A stretch of DNA of 64,000 nt from Actinomadura fibrosa (GCF_900659615.1 NZ_CAACUY010000007.1:57822-121821), one strand, 5' to 3'; counted from the first letter of the stretch, positions 33,246 through 42,767 are shown. Made by a program: numbers and translations. The notes: generated by a model not told the origin, from the sequence alone.

Positions 33246-34250
33246 GTGAAGCCTCCCACAATCTACGACGTCGCCAAGCACGCGGGCGTCTCCCACCAGA
33301 CCGTGACCCGCTACCTCAAGGGCTTCCAGGGCATCCGGCCGGAGACCCGGCAGCGTGTCGAGGCGGCGCTCGCCGCGCTCGACTACCGGCCGAACTCGGC
33401 GGCGCGGCTTCTGCGGTCGCAGCGCACGAACCGCATCGGCGTGCTCGCCGACCGGATCGACCAGAGTGGTCCGGCGCGCATCCTCACCGGCGCCGGAGAG
33501 CTGGCGCACCTGCGCGGATACGTCCTCGACGTGGTCGTCGCCGACGGCACCAGCGCGGGTTCGGTCGCCGCCTCGCTCGCCACGATCATCGAGCATCAGG
33601 TGGCCGGGATCCTCGCCACCGCCCAGACGGACGTCGTCCTGGAGGAGCTGCGGCGGCAGGCGACCGCCACTCCGCTGGTGATCGACGTGGAACCCGGCGG
33701 TGAGGCGGACCGGCCCGCGGTCAACGAGCTGGCCGGCCGGTGCGCGGCGGATCACCTGCTCGACCTCGGGCATCGCGACATCGGATATCTGGCCGGACCC
33801 GAGGTGTGGATCGCCGCCCGCGGACGGACCTCGGGCTTCACCCGGCGTGTGGCCGAGCGGGGCGGCCGGGTCGTCTGGGTCCGGCAGGGCGACTGGTCCG
33901 CGGCCTCCGGGCATGCCGTCTGGAGCGCCCTGGAGGATGCTGAGCGGGCGGTGACGGCCGTGGGCGTGGCCAACGACAGCATGGCGATCGGGTTGATCTC
34001 CGCCGCCGCCGACTCGGGCGTCCGGGTCCCGGACGACCTCAGCGTGGTGGGAACCGACGACCTGCCGGAGGCCCGCTACGTGCTCCCGGCCCTGTCGACG
34101 GTCGCCATGGATTTCGAGGCCGAGGGCCGCTTCCTGATCGAGAAGCTCCTCGCCAGGATCGAGGGCACGGCGGTGCCCGAGGACGCGCTTCCGGCCGCGC
34201 CGCACCTCATCGCCCGCACCTCCACTACGCGGCTCGTTATCGGAACGTAA
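33246..34250 (+). CDS. LacI family regulator (2)
   Basis: This is a 334-residue LacI protein: HTH PTIYDVAKHAGVSHQTVTRYLKGFQGIRPETRQRV, hinge YRPNSAARLLRSQ, sugar domain with GYLAGPEVWIAARGR, GDWSAASGH, VANDSMAIG and VVGTDDLPEARYVLPALSTV. GTG start with AGGGGGG upstream. It lies between GH43 and the GH42/ABC operon; a perfect 16-bp palindrome 49 bases after its stop, in front of GH42, is its probable operator. Confidence 0.94.
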   Translation: MKPPTIYDVAKHAGVSHQTVTRYLKGFQGIRPETRQRVEAALAALDYRPNSAARLLRSQRTNRIGVLADRIDQSGPARILTGAGELAHLRGYVLDVVVADGTSAGSVAASLATIIEHQVAGILATAQTDVVLEELRRQATATPLVIDVEPGGEADRPAVNELAGRCAADHLLDLGHRDIGYLAGPEVWIAARGRTSGFTRRVAERGGRVVWVRQGDWSAASGHAVWSALEDAERAVTAVGVANDSMAIGLISAAADSGVRVPDDLSVVGTDDLPEARYVLPALSTVAMDFEAEGRFLIEKLLARIEGTAVPEDALPAAPHLIARTSTTRLVIGT

Positions 34251-34298
34251 CCAACGTTTCGGTTGTCCGTGTCGACCTCCGGCGATACGTTCGGCGAA

Positions 34299-34314
34299 AT
34301 GTTGTCGACAACAT
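34299..34314. promoter_or_regulatory. perfect palindrome ATGTTGTCGACAACAT, operator candidate
   Basis: A 16-bp perfect palindrome with central CG, just before the GGAGG (34316-34320) of the GH42 gene. It probably overlaps the transcription start of the GH42-ABC operon and suits a LacI dimer. Confidence 0.65.
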
Positions 34315-34333
34315 CGGAGGTTTTCAGCTACTC

Positions 34334-36439
34334 ATGGTTGCCACTCCCCGGTTCTCCGGCGTTCTGTTCGGTGCCGCCTACTACGCCGAGTACCAGGTCG
34401 GCGATCGCCTCGACCGTGATCTTGACCTGATGCGGGAGGCGGGCTTCACCGTCATCCGCGTGGGGGAGTCGGTGTGGTCGACGTGGGAGCCCCGCGAGGG
34501 GGAGTTCGACCTCGATTGGCTTGAGCCGGTGCTGGACGGGGCGCACGCGCGGGGCATCGGGGTCATCCTCGGGACGCCCACCTACGCGGTGCCGCCGTGG
34601 CTCCAGCGTCTGCACCCGGAGATCGCGGCGGAGCCGGAGACCGGCCGGCCGAACCGTTTCGGCGGGCGGCAGGAGATGGACCAGAGCCATCCGGCCTACC
34701 GCTTCTACGCCGAGCGGATCGTGCGCAAGGTCGTGGCGCGCTACGCCGGGCACCCGGCCGTGATCGGCTACCAGGTCGACAACGAGCCGGGCCAGCAGCT
34801 GCCCCACAACGAGCACACCTTCCAGCGCTTCCTGGAGTGGCTCAAGGACCGGTACGGCACCGTCGAGGCCGTCAACAAGGCATGGGGGCTCGTGTACTGG
34901 TCGCACCGCCTCTCGGACTGGGCGGACCTGTGGCGGCCGGACGGCAACCGGATGCCGCAGTACCAGCTGGAATGGCGGCGCTTCCAGTCCACGCTGGCGA
35001 ACGAGCTGATCGACTGGCAGGCGGCGGTGGTGCGCGAGTACGCGCGCGACGACCAGTTCGTCACCACCTGCATCTCCTACTCGCGGCCGCAGATCGCCGA
35101 CGACGAGCTGGTGCGGTCGTTGGACGTCGCCTCGGGCAACCCGTACTACAAGATGCAGGACGGCCTGGACTGGTTCCAGGAGGTCCCGCGAGAGCAGGAA
35201 TGGTGGCACACCGGCGTCTGGGCGCTGTTCCAGTGGGGGGACCGCGCCTGGTCCTCGGCGCAGGCGCCCTACCTGGTCACCGAGACCAACGCCCAGTCCA
35301 TCGGCGACGCCTGGCAGAACCACCCGCCCTACCCCGGGCAGCTCAAGCAGGCGGCGTTCGCGCTCCTGGCCCGCGGCTGCCGGATGGTGGAGTACTGGCA
35401 CTGGCAGACGCTCCACTTCGGCGGCGAGACCTACTGGGGCGGGGTCCTCCCGCACAGCCAGCGGCCCGGCCGCATCTACCGGGAGGTCGCCGAGCTGGGC
35501 GGCGCGCTCAAGGCCCTCGGGTCCGCCGTGGACGACTTCGTGCCGGACGCGGACGTCCTGCTGCTGTACTCCACCGACACCAAGTGGGCCTTCGAGGTCG
35601 AGCCGCCGCTGGCCAGGCCGGACGGCTCCCCGGACAGCAACGCTTACCTGGACATCTTCGACGCCTTCTACCGTGGCTTCTTCGAAGCCGGCGCCCAGAT
35701 CCGCGTGCAGCACCTGAGCCAGTTCCTGACCTCGGACCCGGCGGATCTCGCGCGCCGCTTCCCCGTTCTCGTGGCTCCGGCGCTGTACGTGGCGGGCGAC
35801 GCCGTACTGACCAGGTTGCGCGACTACGCCGCCGCGGGGGGCCACCTCGTCGTCGGCATCCGCACGGGCTACGGCGACGACCTCGCCCGTCCGCGCGCCG
35901 CGGTGGCACCGGCTCTACTCGGCGAGCCAGCGGGCGTCCACTACGACGAGTACAACAACCTCAGCCGGCCGCTGCCGGTGTCGGCGACCACGGACGCGCT
36001 CAGCCTCGAACCCGGCTCGGCGGGAACCCGATGGGTGGACGTCCTCCAGGTCGACGGCGCGGACGTCCTCGCCACCTATCCGCCCACCGAGATGGGCGCC
36101 TCGGCCGCCCTCACCACGCGGAAGTTCGAGGTCGGCCGGATCAGCTACCTCGGCACCGTCCCCAATACACCGCTCGCGCGCAGCATCGCCCGGTGGGCCG
36201 TCCCGGAGACCGCCAAGCGGCGCTGGCGGGCGCCCGAGGCCGTCACCGTCGCCACCGGACGCTCCGGCGGCCGGACCATCGCGTTCCTGTCCAACTGGTC
36301 GGCCGAACCGGTCAGCGTGACCGCCCCGGCCAAGGCCTGCGACCTGGTCTCCGGCGTCCGCTACGCCGCGGGCGACCCCATACCCTTCGAGCCACGCGCA
36401 GCAGTCGTGCTCGAGGTCCAGGACAACCCGATCGGGTAG
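34334..36439 (+). CDS. GH42 beta-galactosidase
   Basis: This is a 701-residue cytoplasmic enzyme with three domains: TIM barrel with acid/base Glu151 (GYQVDNEPG) and nucleophile Glu317 (YLVTETNAQS), a trimerisation domain (about 390-600) and a small beta domain. FGAAYYAEY and WHWQTLHFGGETYWGG complete the family pattern. First gene of the operon with a sugar ABC importer and GH20. Spacing from GGAGG to the ATG is long (13 bases). It releases terminal beta-galactose (or arabinopyranose) from imported oligosaccharides. Stop is TAG. Confidence 0.95.
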   Translation: MVATPRFSGVLFGAAYYAEYQVGDRLDRDLDLMREAGFTVIRVGESVWSTWEPREGEFDLDWLEPVLDGAHARGIGVILGTPTYAVPPWLQRLHPEIAAEPETGRPNRFGGRQEMDQSHPAYRFYAERIVRKVVARYAGHPAVIGYQVDNEPGQQLPHNEHTFQRFLEWLKDRYGTVEAVNKAWGLVYWSHRLSDWADLWRPDGNRMPQYQLEWRRFQSTLANELIDWQAAVVREYARDDQFVTTCISYSRPQIADDELVRSLDVASGNPYYKMQDGLDWFQEVPREQEWWHTGVWALFQWGDRAWSSAQAPYLVTETNAQSIGDAWQNHPPYPGQLKQAAFALLARGCRMVEYWHWQTLHFGGETYWGGVLPHSQRPGRIYREVAELGGALKALGSAVDDFVPDADVLLLYSTDTKWAFEVEPPLARPDGSPDSNAYLDIFDAFYRGFFEAGAQIRVQHLSQFLTSDPADLARRFPVLVAPALYVAGDAVLTRLRDYAAAGGHLVVGIRTGYGDDLARPRAAVAPALLGEPAGVHYDEYNNLSRPLPVSATTDALSLEPGSAGTRWVDVLQVDGADVLATYPPTEMGASAALTTRKFEVGRISYLGTVPNTPLARSIARWAVPETAKRRWRAPEAVTVATGRSGGRTIAFLSNWSAEPVSVTAPAKACDLVSGVRYAAGDPIPFEPRAAVVLEVQDNPIG

Positions 36440-36470
36440 ATCCCCACTCCTCAGAGAACGAAGGAATCGA

Positions 36471-37820
36471 ATGAGAAGGCTTCGCACAAGCGCAATGGCA
36501 GCGGGAGCGCTGGCGCTCAGCGTGACCCTCGTCGCCGCCGGGTGCGGTTCGTCCAAGGACACCGACAAGCCCGCCGCGTCCAAGGCCGTCTCGCAGGCGG
36601 AGATCGACGCGGCGATGGACACGCCCACCACGCTCGACTTCTGGACCTGGGTGCCGATCAAGGACGAGATCAAGCTCTTCGAGCAGAAGTACCCGAAGAT
36701 CAAGGTCAACGTCATCAACAACGCCGACGCGTCCCAGCAGTACGTCAAGCTGCGCGCCGCCCTGAAGGCCCGTAAGGGCGTCCCCGACGTCGCGCAGATC
36801 GGCTACGACCGCATCCCGTCGTTCACCCAGACCAAGAGCCTGCTCGATCTGACCCCGTACGGCGGCGCGAACCTGAAGTCGCAGTACGTCGAGGGCATCT
36901 GGAGCCAGGTCGAGCAGAACGGGGGAGTCTGGGCGATCCCGCAGGACTCCGGACCGGTCGCGACGCTCTACCGCAACGACATCTTCAAGAAGGCCGGCGT
37001 CGAGTCGCCGAAGACGTGGGCGAACTTCGGCGCCGCCGCCCAGAAGATCAAGTCGCAGACCGGCGCATACATCACGAACCTGCCCGGCAACGACATGCCC
37101 CAGCTCCTCGCCTACTTCTCGCAGGCCGGAGCCTCGCCCTTCTCCTACGACGGCAAGCAGACCGTCGGCGTGAGCGTCGACTCGGAGATCCCGCAGAAGG
37201 TCGTCGGGTACTGGCAGGACCTGATCTCCAAGGGTCTGGTGTCCACCGACCCCGACTTCACCGACGCCTGGTACCAAGGGCTCTCCCGCGGCAAGTACGC
37301 CTCGTGGCTCACCGCGGCCTGGGGCCCGGTGTTCCTGCAGGGCACCGCGAAGAACACCAGCGGGAAGTGGTCGGTCGCCGGGCTCCCGCAGTGGGCGGCC
37401 GGACAGAACGTCTCCGCCAACTGGGGCGGTTCGTCCGACGCCGTCATGGCCGGCTCGCAGCACCCCATCCAGGCCTACATGCTCGCCAAGTTCATCAACG
37501 GCGACCCCGCCTCGACGCTGAAGCTCGCCAACGACCAGTTCCTGTTCCCCACCACGAAGGCCACCCTGGCCGACCCGAAGTTCACCGACGCGAAGGCCCC
37601 CTTCTACGGCGGGCAGCAGGTCAACAAGTTCTTCGCCGACGTCACCGGCACGGTCGCCCAGAACCAGCAGTGGCTTCCGTTCATGGACTACGCCAACTCC
37701 AGCTTCGACGAGACGCTCGGCAAGGCGATCTCCGACCACGGTGATCTGAAGGCGGCCCTGACTGCCTGGCAGAAGAAGCTCGTGGACTACGCCAAGCAGC
37801 AGGGATTCACCGTCAAGTAG
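36471..37820 (+). CDS. sugar ABC transporter substrate-binding lipoprotein
   Basis: This is a 449-residue family-1 solute-binding protein with signal peptide and lipobox VAAGC (acylated Cys25). The mature part has TLDFWTWVPIKDEIKLFEQKYP, DVAQIGYDRIPSFTQTKSLLDLTPYG, and WAIPQDSGPVATLYRNDIFKKAGV, typical of oligosaccharide binders of the CUT1 class. GAAGGA precedes the ATG. The gene between GH42 and two permeases sets the uptake specificity. Stop is TAG, showing that TAG terminates normally in this operon. Confidence 0.95.
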   Translation: MRRLRTSAMAAGALALSVTLVAAGCGSSKDTDKPAASKAVSQAEIDAAMDTPTTLDFWTWVPIKDEIKLFEQKYPKIKVNVINNADASQQYVKLRAALKARKGVPDVAQIGYDRIPSFTQTKSLLDLTPYGGANLKSQYVEGIWSQVEQNGGVWAIPQDSGPVATLYRNDIFKKAGVESPKTWANFGAAAQKIKSQTGAYITNLPGNDMPQLLAYFSQAGASPFSYDGKQTVGVSVDSEIPQKVVGYWQDLISKGLVSTDPDFTDAWYQGLSRGKYASWLTAAWGPVFLQGTAKNTSGKWSVAGLPQWAAGQNVSANWGGSSDAVMAGSQHPIQAYMLAKFINGDPASTLKLANDQFLFPTTKATLADPKFTDAKAPFYGGQQVNKFFADVTGTVAQNQQWLPFMDYANSSFDETLGKAISDHGDLKAALTAWQKKLVDYAKQQGFTVK

Positions 37821-37865
37821 CCGTCCGGGTAGGCGCCGCCGACCCACCGCACCGCGAGAGCAGCT

Positions 37866-38813
37866 ATGAGAGCCTCACCAACGCGCCTTACGGCGCCGAC
37901 AGCCCGCACCGCGACGTCACGCCGGCGCCGCAGCAGCGTGCGCGCCGGTCAGACCCGGACGGCGTGGATCCTGGTCATCCCGTTCCTCGTGGTCTTCACG
38001 GCGTTCTTCATCGTGCCGCTGGGCTACTCGGCCTACCTGAGCATGTTCACCTCGAAACTGGTCGGCGGCGAGGTGTTCAGCGGGTTCGACAACTACACGC
38101 GGGCGCTCCACGACCCGGCCTTCTGGGCGGGCATGCGCCGCGTGGTGATATTCCTGCTCGTGCAGGTTCCGATCATGCTCGGCTTCTCCATCGCCCTCGC
38201 CCTGGCACTCGACAGCGGACGGGTGCGCGGCGGCAGGGTCGTCCGGATGCTGATCTTCGTGCCGTACGCGGTGCCCAGCGTCGTGGCGACGCTGATGTGG
38301 GGCTACCTCTACGGAGTCGACAACGGGCTCATCACCCAGCTGTTCGACAAGGCGGGGCTGGACGCCCCGAACCTCCTGTCGGAGCACACCGTTCTCGGCT
38401 CCACGATGAACATCGTCTGCTGGGAGTTCATCGGCTACAACATGATCGTCCTCTACGCGGCCCTGCGCACGATCCCCAACGAGATCTACGAGGCCGCCGA
38501 GGTCGACGGGGCCGGGCAGTGGCGGATCGCGCTGCGGATCAAGCTGCCCGCCCTGCGCCCGGCGATCCTCCTCACCGTGATCTTCTCGATCATCGGGTCG
38601 TTCCAGCTCTTCAACGAGCCCAACCTGCTGTTCAACATCGCACCGGACGCGGTGGGCACCGACTTCACCCCGAACCTGTACGCCTACAACGTCGCCTTCA
38701 AGAACCAGGAGATCAACTACGCGGCCGCGATCGCGTTCCTGCTCGGCATGGTCATCATGATCGTCTCGTTCGCGGTCCAGATCGCCGCCAACCGGAAGGG
38801 ACGGCCGGCATGA
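37866..38813 (+). CDS. sugar ABC transporter permease (MalF-like)
   Basis: This 315-residue permease has about six membrane segments (TAWILVIPFLVVFTAFFIVPLGYSAYLSMF first) and the EAA motif EAAEVDGAGQWRIALRIKLPALRPAI near residue 210. It forms the CUT1 importer channel with the next gene, whose ATG overlaps its stop. Confidence 0.95.
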   Translation: MRASPTRLTAPTARTATSRRRRSSVRAGQTRTAWILVIPFLVVFTAFFIVPLGYSAYLSMFTSKLVGGEVFSGFDNYTRALHDPAFWAGMRRVVIFLLVQVPIMLGFSIALALALDSGRVRGGRVVRMLIFVPYAVPSVVATLMWGYLYGVDNGLITQLFDKAGLDAPNLLSEHTVLGSTMNIVCWEFIGYNMIVLYAALRTIPNEIYEAAEVDGAGQWRIALRIKLPALRPAILLTVIFSIIGSFQLFNEPNLLFNIAPDAVGTDFTPNLYAYNVAFKNQEINYAAAIAFLLGMVIMIVSFAVQIAANRKGRPA

Positions 38814-39739
38814 CCGCGACCTCTCTGAGCACCGAGCCCAAGCCCCCGGCCGCCGCGACGCGGCCCGTCCGGCGGAGCCGCAGGCCCCCGCGTGACAAGC
38901 GGCGCAACTGGGTCCTCACGGTCATGATCTGGATGACGGTGCTCTACTTCCTGGTGCCGCTGGTCTGGCTGGTGCTGTCGGCCACCAAGGACAACGCCGG
39001 CCTGTTCAGCTCCTTCGGACTGTGGTTCGGCGACTCCTTCCAGCTGTTCCACAACATCGAAGCGCTCTTCCGGTTCCAGGACGGCATCTTCGTCCGATGG
39101 CTCGCCAACACGATCGCCTACGCGCTCATCGGCTCGATCGGAGCCGCACTGCTGGCGACGATGTGCGGCTACGCCCTCGCGAAGTACGCCTTCCGCGGCG
39201 CCGGCGCCGTCTTCACCATCATCCTCGGCTCCATCATGGTCCCGCTCACCGCGCTGGCCATCCCCACCTACCTGCTGTTCGCGGCCGGCAACCTCACCGA
39301 CACCCCGTTCGCGGTCGTCCTGCCGTCGCTGGTCAGCCCGTTCGGCGTGTACCTCATGCGCGTCTACGCCGCCGACGCCGTCGACGACAGCCTTCTGGAG
39401 GCGGCCCGCATCGACGGGGCGGGCGAGTTCCGCATCTTCTAGACGGTCTCGCTGCGCCTGCTCGTGCCCGGCATCGTGACCGTCCTGCTGTTCCAGCTCG
39501 TGGCCACCTGGAACAACTACTTCCTTCCGCTGATCATGCTCAACTCCGAGTCGCTGTTCCCGGTCACCGTGGGCCTGGCGCACTGGCAGAACGCCGCGGC
39601 CGCCGGAGGCGGCTCCCAGGTCCTCTTCTCCACCGTGCTCACCGGCTCGCTCGTCTCCATCGTGCCCCTCATGATCGCTTTCCTCTTCCTCCAGCGCTAC
39701 TGGCAGTCGGGCCTGGCCACCGGCGGTGTGAAGGGATGA
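38810..39739 (+). pseudogene. sugar ABC transporter permease (MalG-like) with an in-frame amber codon
   Basis: The full frame encodes 309 residues: membrane helices from WVLTVMIWMTVLYFLVPLVWLVL, GYALAKYAFRG, EAA loop LEAARIDGAGEFRIF, then TVSLRLLVPGIVTVLLFQLVATWNNYFLPL. Codon 211 (39440-39442), inside the EAA loop that binds the ATPase, is TAG; the frame continues perfectly beyond it. TGG or CAG is the likely original. Truncation would remove the last two or three membrane segments. Start and end overlap the neighbouring genes by ATGA. A GTG at 39464 could restart only the tail. Confidence 0.88.
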
Positions 39740-39756
39740 GCGCCCCCAAGGAGAAG

Positions 39757-41367
39757 ATGACCATGCCCAACCCCACCCCCCTGTCCCGCCGGACCTTCAT
39801 CGGAACGGCCGCCGCGCTCGGCGGCCTGGCCATGGCGCCGATCGCCTGCGCCGGTCCGGCATCGGCCGAAACCGCCCCCGCGCCCACGCGGCCGCAGACC
39901 ATCCCCGCGCTGCGGGAATGGTCGCCCGGATCGGGCGCCTTCCGGCTCGGCGCGGCGAGCCGGATCATCCTCCGCCCCGCGGACGCCCGCAGGCTGCGCG
40001 GGACCGCCGAGGTCTTCGCCGCCGACCTGCGCGCGCTGTCCCGCCATGCCGTCCGCGTCGAGGTCACCGACCGGGCCGCCCACAAGGGCGACGTCGTCCT
40101 GGCGCTCGGTGCGGCCGACGAGCGGATCGGCGACGAGGGCTACGTCCTGACCGTCGACCCGGCATCCGTCTCGATCAAGGCGAGGGCCGAGGCGGGCGCC
40201 TTCTACGGAACCCGCACCCTCCTCCAACTGCTGCGCCAGGACACCTCGATCCCCGCGGGCGTCGCCCGCGACTGGCCTCGCTACCCCGAACGCGGGCTCA
40301 TGGTGGACACCGCACGCATGCACTTCACCTACGAATGGCTCGCCGCGCGCATCCGGGACATGGCCTACCTGAAGCTCAACTATCTCCACCTGCACTTCAC
40401 CGACGACGAAGGCTGGCGCATCGAGAGCCGCACCGGAGTCCAGTCCGAGCAGTTCCTCACCAAGAAGCAGGTCCGCGGCCTCGTCGAGCTCGGGAAGCGC
40501 TACCACGTCACGGTCGTGCCCGAGATCGACATGCCCGGCCACATGGGCGCGCTCCTGGCGCACTACCCGCAATTCCAGCTCAGGGACAAGGACGGCGTCG
40601 CCGCCCCGAACAGGATTGACTACACGATCCCCGAAGCGCGGAAGCTGCTGCGCGACCTCATCGCCGAGTACCTGCCACTCTTCCCGGCCCGCTACTTCCA
40701 CATGGGAACCGACGAGTTCCTGCCCGACCCGGAGTACGCCAACTATCCGCAGTTGGAGCGCTACGCCAAGGAGAAGTACGGCCCCCAGGCCGTGGCCGTC
40801 GACGGCGTCCTCGGCCTGATCAACGAGATGAACGCCTACGTCCGCTCCCACGGCAGGACACTGCGCATCTGGAACGACAACCTCGCCCCCGGCAACACCG
40901 TCCAGGTCGACCCCGACGTCATCGTCGAGTGGTGGACGGACATGCACTTCCCGTACCCGAGCCCGATCAACCCGAAGCCGCCCCAGGAGGTCCTGGACCA
41001 GGGACACGCCGTCCTCAACGCCGGCTTCTTCCCCACCTACGACTATCCATCGGGCCCCCCGGTCAAGCCGTCCATCCAGTGGACCTACGAGAACTGGACG
41101 GTCAACACCTTCCACGGCCCCGGCTACCGGGACGACCAGGGCTCCGGCCTGCCCTTCTACACGGTCGATCCGGCCGAGCCGCGCAACCGCGGCTCGCTGG
41201 TCCACCTCTGGAACAGCGGCGGCACCTGGACCGAGGCCGACGCCGCGGCGTCGATCTTCCCGCGGCTCCGGGTCATGGCCCAGAAGACCTGGGAGTCGAC
41301 CCCGCTCGTACCGACCTGGACCGAGTTCCAGCCGATCATCCAGAACGTCGGTTCCGGGACCGGCTGA
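39757..41367 (+). CDS. Tat-exported GH20 beta-N-acetylhexosaminidase
   Basis: This enzyme of about 536 residues has a twin-arginine signal (LSRRTFIGTAAALGGLAM, then ASA). GH20b domain follows, then a TIM barrel with WPRYPERGLMVDTARM, LHLHFTDDEGWRIES, PEIDMPGHMGA and the catalytic Asp-Glu pair FHMGTDEF (Glu320). Frame is open to an ATG at 39736 overlapping the MalG stop, but AAGGAG lies at 39748, so ATG 39757 or 39763 is preferred. It should remove terminal GlcNAc/GalNAc outside the membrane, feeding the importer encoded upstream. Confidence 0.93.
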   Translation: MTMPNPTPLSRRTFIGTAAALGGLAMAPIACAGPASAETAPAPTRPQTIPALREWSPGSGAFRLGAASRIILRPADARRLRGTAEVFAADLRALSRHAVRVEVTDRAAHKGDVVLALGAADERIGDEGYVLTVDPASVSIKARAEAGAFYGTRTLLQLLRQDTSIPAGVARDWPRYPERGLMVDTARMHFTYEWLAARIRDMAYLKLNYLHLHFTDDEGWRIESRTGVQSEQFLTKKQVRGLVELGKRYHVTVVPEIDMPGHMGALLAHYPQFQLRDKDGVAAPNRIDYTIPEARKLLRDLIAEYLPLFPARYFHMGTDEFLPDPEYANYPQLERYAKEKYGPQAVAVDGVLGLINEMNAYVRSHGRTLRIWNDNLAPGNTVQVDPDVIVEWWTDMHFPYPSPINPKPPQEVLDQGHAVLNAGFFPTYDYPSGPPVKPSIQWTYENWTVNTFHGPGYRDDQGSGLPFYTVDPAEPRNRGSLVHLWNSGGTWTEADAAASIFPRLRVMAQKTWESTPLVPTWTEFQPIIQNVGSGTG

Positions 41368-41454
41368 GCGATCCGCTCCGGTGCCCACCAGAACGACGCA
41401 CTCCGCCCACAGGGCCATCGCACGAACGTCGACCGACACGAAGGAGTAGATCAT

Positions 41455-41679
41455 GTGGGGTCCGCGACGTCCTCCATCCAGCCCGGCGGACGAGCGGCCG
41501 GTGATGGAGGATGTCGCGGCGCGGCCGGGGCGCCGGTGAAGACCACCCTGGGGTCCGGTGCGAGCGGCGGAGCTCCGCGCGAGGTGCCATGCGACGGGTT
41601 CCTCCGCGTGACCTTGCCCGGCAGGGAGTTCATGGCCCTGCGCGCCGTCCGGGCGAGTGACATCGCCGCACTGGAGTGA
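41455..41679 (+). CDS. small protein of unknown function coupled to LacI 3
   Basis: This is a 74-codon frame starting GTG (AAGGAG 8 bases upstream) and ending in a TGA that overlaps the GTG of the LacI gene (GTGA), so it is probably translated. The second half (GFLRVTLPGREFMALRAVRA) resembles the last strand of a carbohydrate-binding beta-sandwich, whereas the first half is Gly/Ala/Ser-rich. An ATG at 41453 in another frame would give only 28 codons. It could be a true small protein or the tail of a deleted hydrolase; I do not recognise it. Confidence 0.4.
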   Translation: MGSATSSIQPGGRAAGDGGCRGAAGAPVKTTLGSGASGGAPREVPCDGFLRVTLPGREFMALRAVRASDIAALE

Positions 41680-42737
41680 GCCCCCGGCACTCCGCCGGCC
41701 CGGCCGAGACCAGGCCCGCTCGCCAGGACGGACGTCGCACGACGGTCATGGCGGACGTGGCCGAACTGGCCGGAGTCTCGGCCATGACGGTCTCCCGCGT
41801 GCTCAACGTCCCCGACAGGGTGCGTCCCGCGACGCGGGCCCGGGTCCTGGCGGCGATGAGGCGGCTCGACTACCACCCGAACCTCGCCGCCCGCGTCCTG
41901 GCTACGGGGCGCTCGCGACTGCTGGGCGTGGTCGGCCTCGACACCACGCGCTACGGCCCCGCCTCGATCCTGGCCGGGATCGAGCGCGCTGCCCGCGAGC
42001 ACGACTACCGGATCGGCATCGCCGGCTCCGGCGGCCTCGGGCGCGGGGCGATCAGCGAGGGCGTGAACCGGCTGCGCGGCCAGGACGTCGATGGAGTCAT
42101 CATCATGGCGCCGCACGAGCCGGTCGCCGAAGCCCTGCTCGACCTGCCGCCGGACCTGCCGGTGGTGGTGGTCGACGCGGCCGAGGACCTGCCGGTCCCG
42201 CTCGCCGCGGTCGACCAGCAGGACGGCGCCGTGCGCGCGACGCGGTACCTGCTGAGTCTCGGGCACCCCACGGTCTGGCACGTGTCGGGCCCCGCCGGCT
42301 GGGTGGGCGCCCGCACCCGGGCCGGCGGGTGGCGGGCGACCCTCGCAGCCGAGGGACGCGAGATACCCGAGGTCTTGCAGGGCGACTGGTCCGCCCGCTC
42401 CGGCTACGAGCTGGGCAGGCGGATCGCCCGCGATCCCTCCGTCACCGCCGTGTTCGCCGCCAGCGACACCATGGCGCTGGGACTGCTGCGCGCGCTGGAC
42501 GAGGCCGGGCGCCGCGTCCCAGAGGAGGTGAGCGTGGTCGGCTTCGACGATGTCCCCGAGTCGTCCTACTTCTCCCCGCCCCTGACCACCGTCCGGCAGG
42601 ACTTCGGCGAGGTGGGACGGCGTGCCTTCATGCTGATGCTCGACAGCATCGCCCCCCCGGGATTTGGCCGCTGTCGCGGGCGCGACCTCGTCGAACCCGA
42701 ACTGGTTGTTCGGGAAAGCACGGGCACTCCCAGCTGA
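41676..42737 (+). CDS. LacI family regulator (3)
   Basis: This is a 353-residue LacI protein with HTH TTVMADVAELAGVSAMTVSRVLNVPDRVRPATRARV, hinge YHPNLAARVL, sugar domain with HVSGPAGWVGARTRAGGW, GDWSARSGY, VFAASDTMALGLLRAL and VVGFDDVPESSYFSPPLTTV. It is closely related to LacI 1. GTG start coupled to the small frame upstream; translation may instead start at ATG 41748. It ends the GH42-ABC-GH20 operon, so it may autoregulate through the operon promoter. Confidence 0.92.
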   Translation: MSPRHSAGPAETRPARQDGRRTTVMADVAELAGVSAMTVSRVLNVPDRVRPATRARVLAAMRRLDYHPNLAARVLATGRSRLLGVVGLDTTRYGPASILAGIERAAREHDYRIGIAGSGGLGRGAISEGVNRLRGQDVDGVIIMAPHEPVAEALLDLPPDLPVVVVDAAEDLPVPLAAVDQQDGAVRATRYLLSLGHPTVWHVSGPAGWVGARTRAGGWRATLAAEGREIPEVLQGDWSARSGYELGRRIARDPSVTAVFAASDTMALGLLRALDEAGRRVPEEVSVVGFDDVPESSYFSPPLTTVRQDFGEVGRRAFMLMLDSIAPPGFGRCRGRDLVEPELVVRESTGTPS

Positions 42738-42767
42738 CGGTGCCTACGCCGGCGCGGAGAGCGGGTG

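Noticed and set aside
4012..39442. TAG recoding (pyrrolysine-like or suppressor-based) as a general feature
   Set aside because: GH43, GH42, the sugar-binding protein and the LLM gene end in TAG at normal positions, and no recoding element was seen next to either internal TAG.
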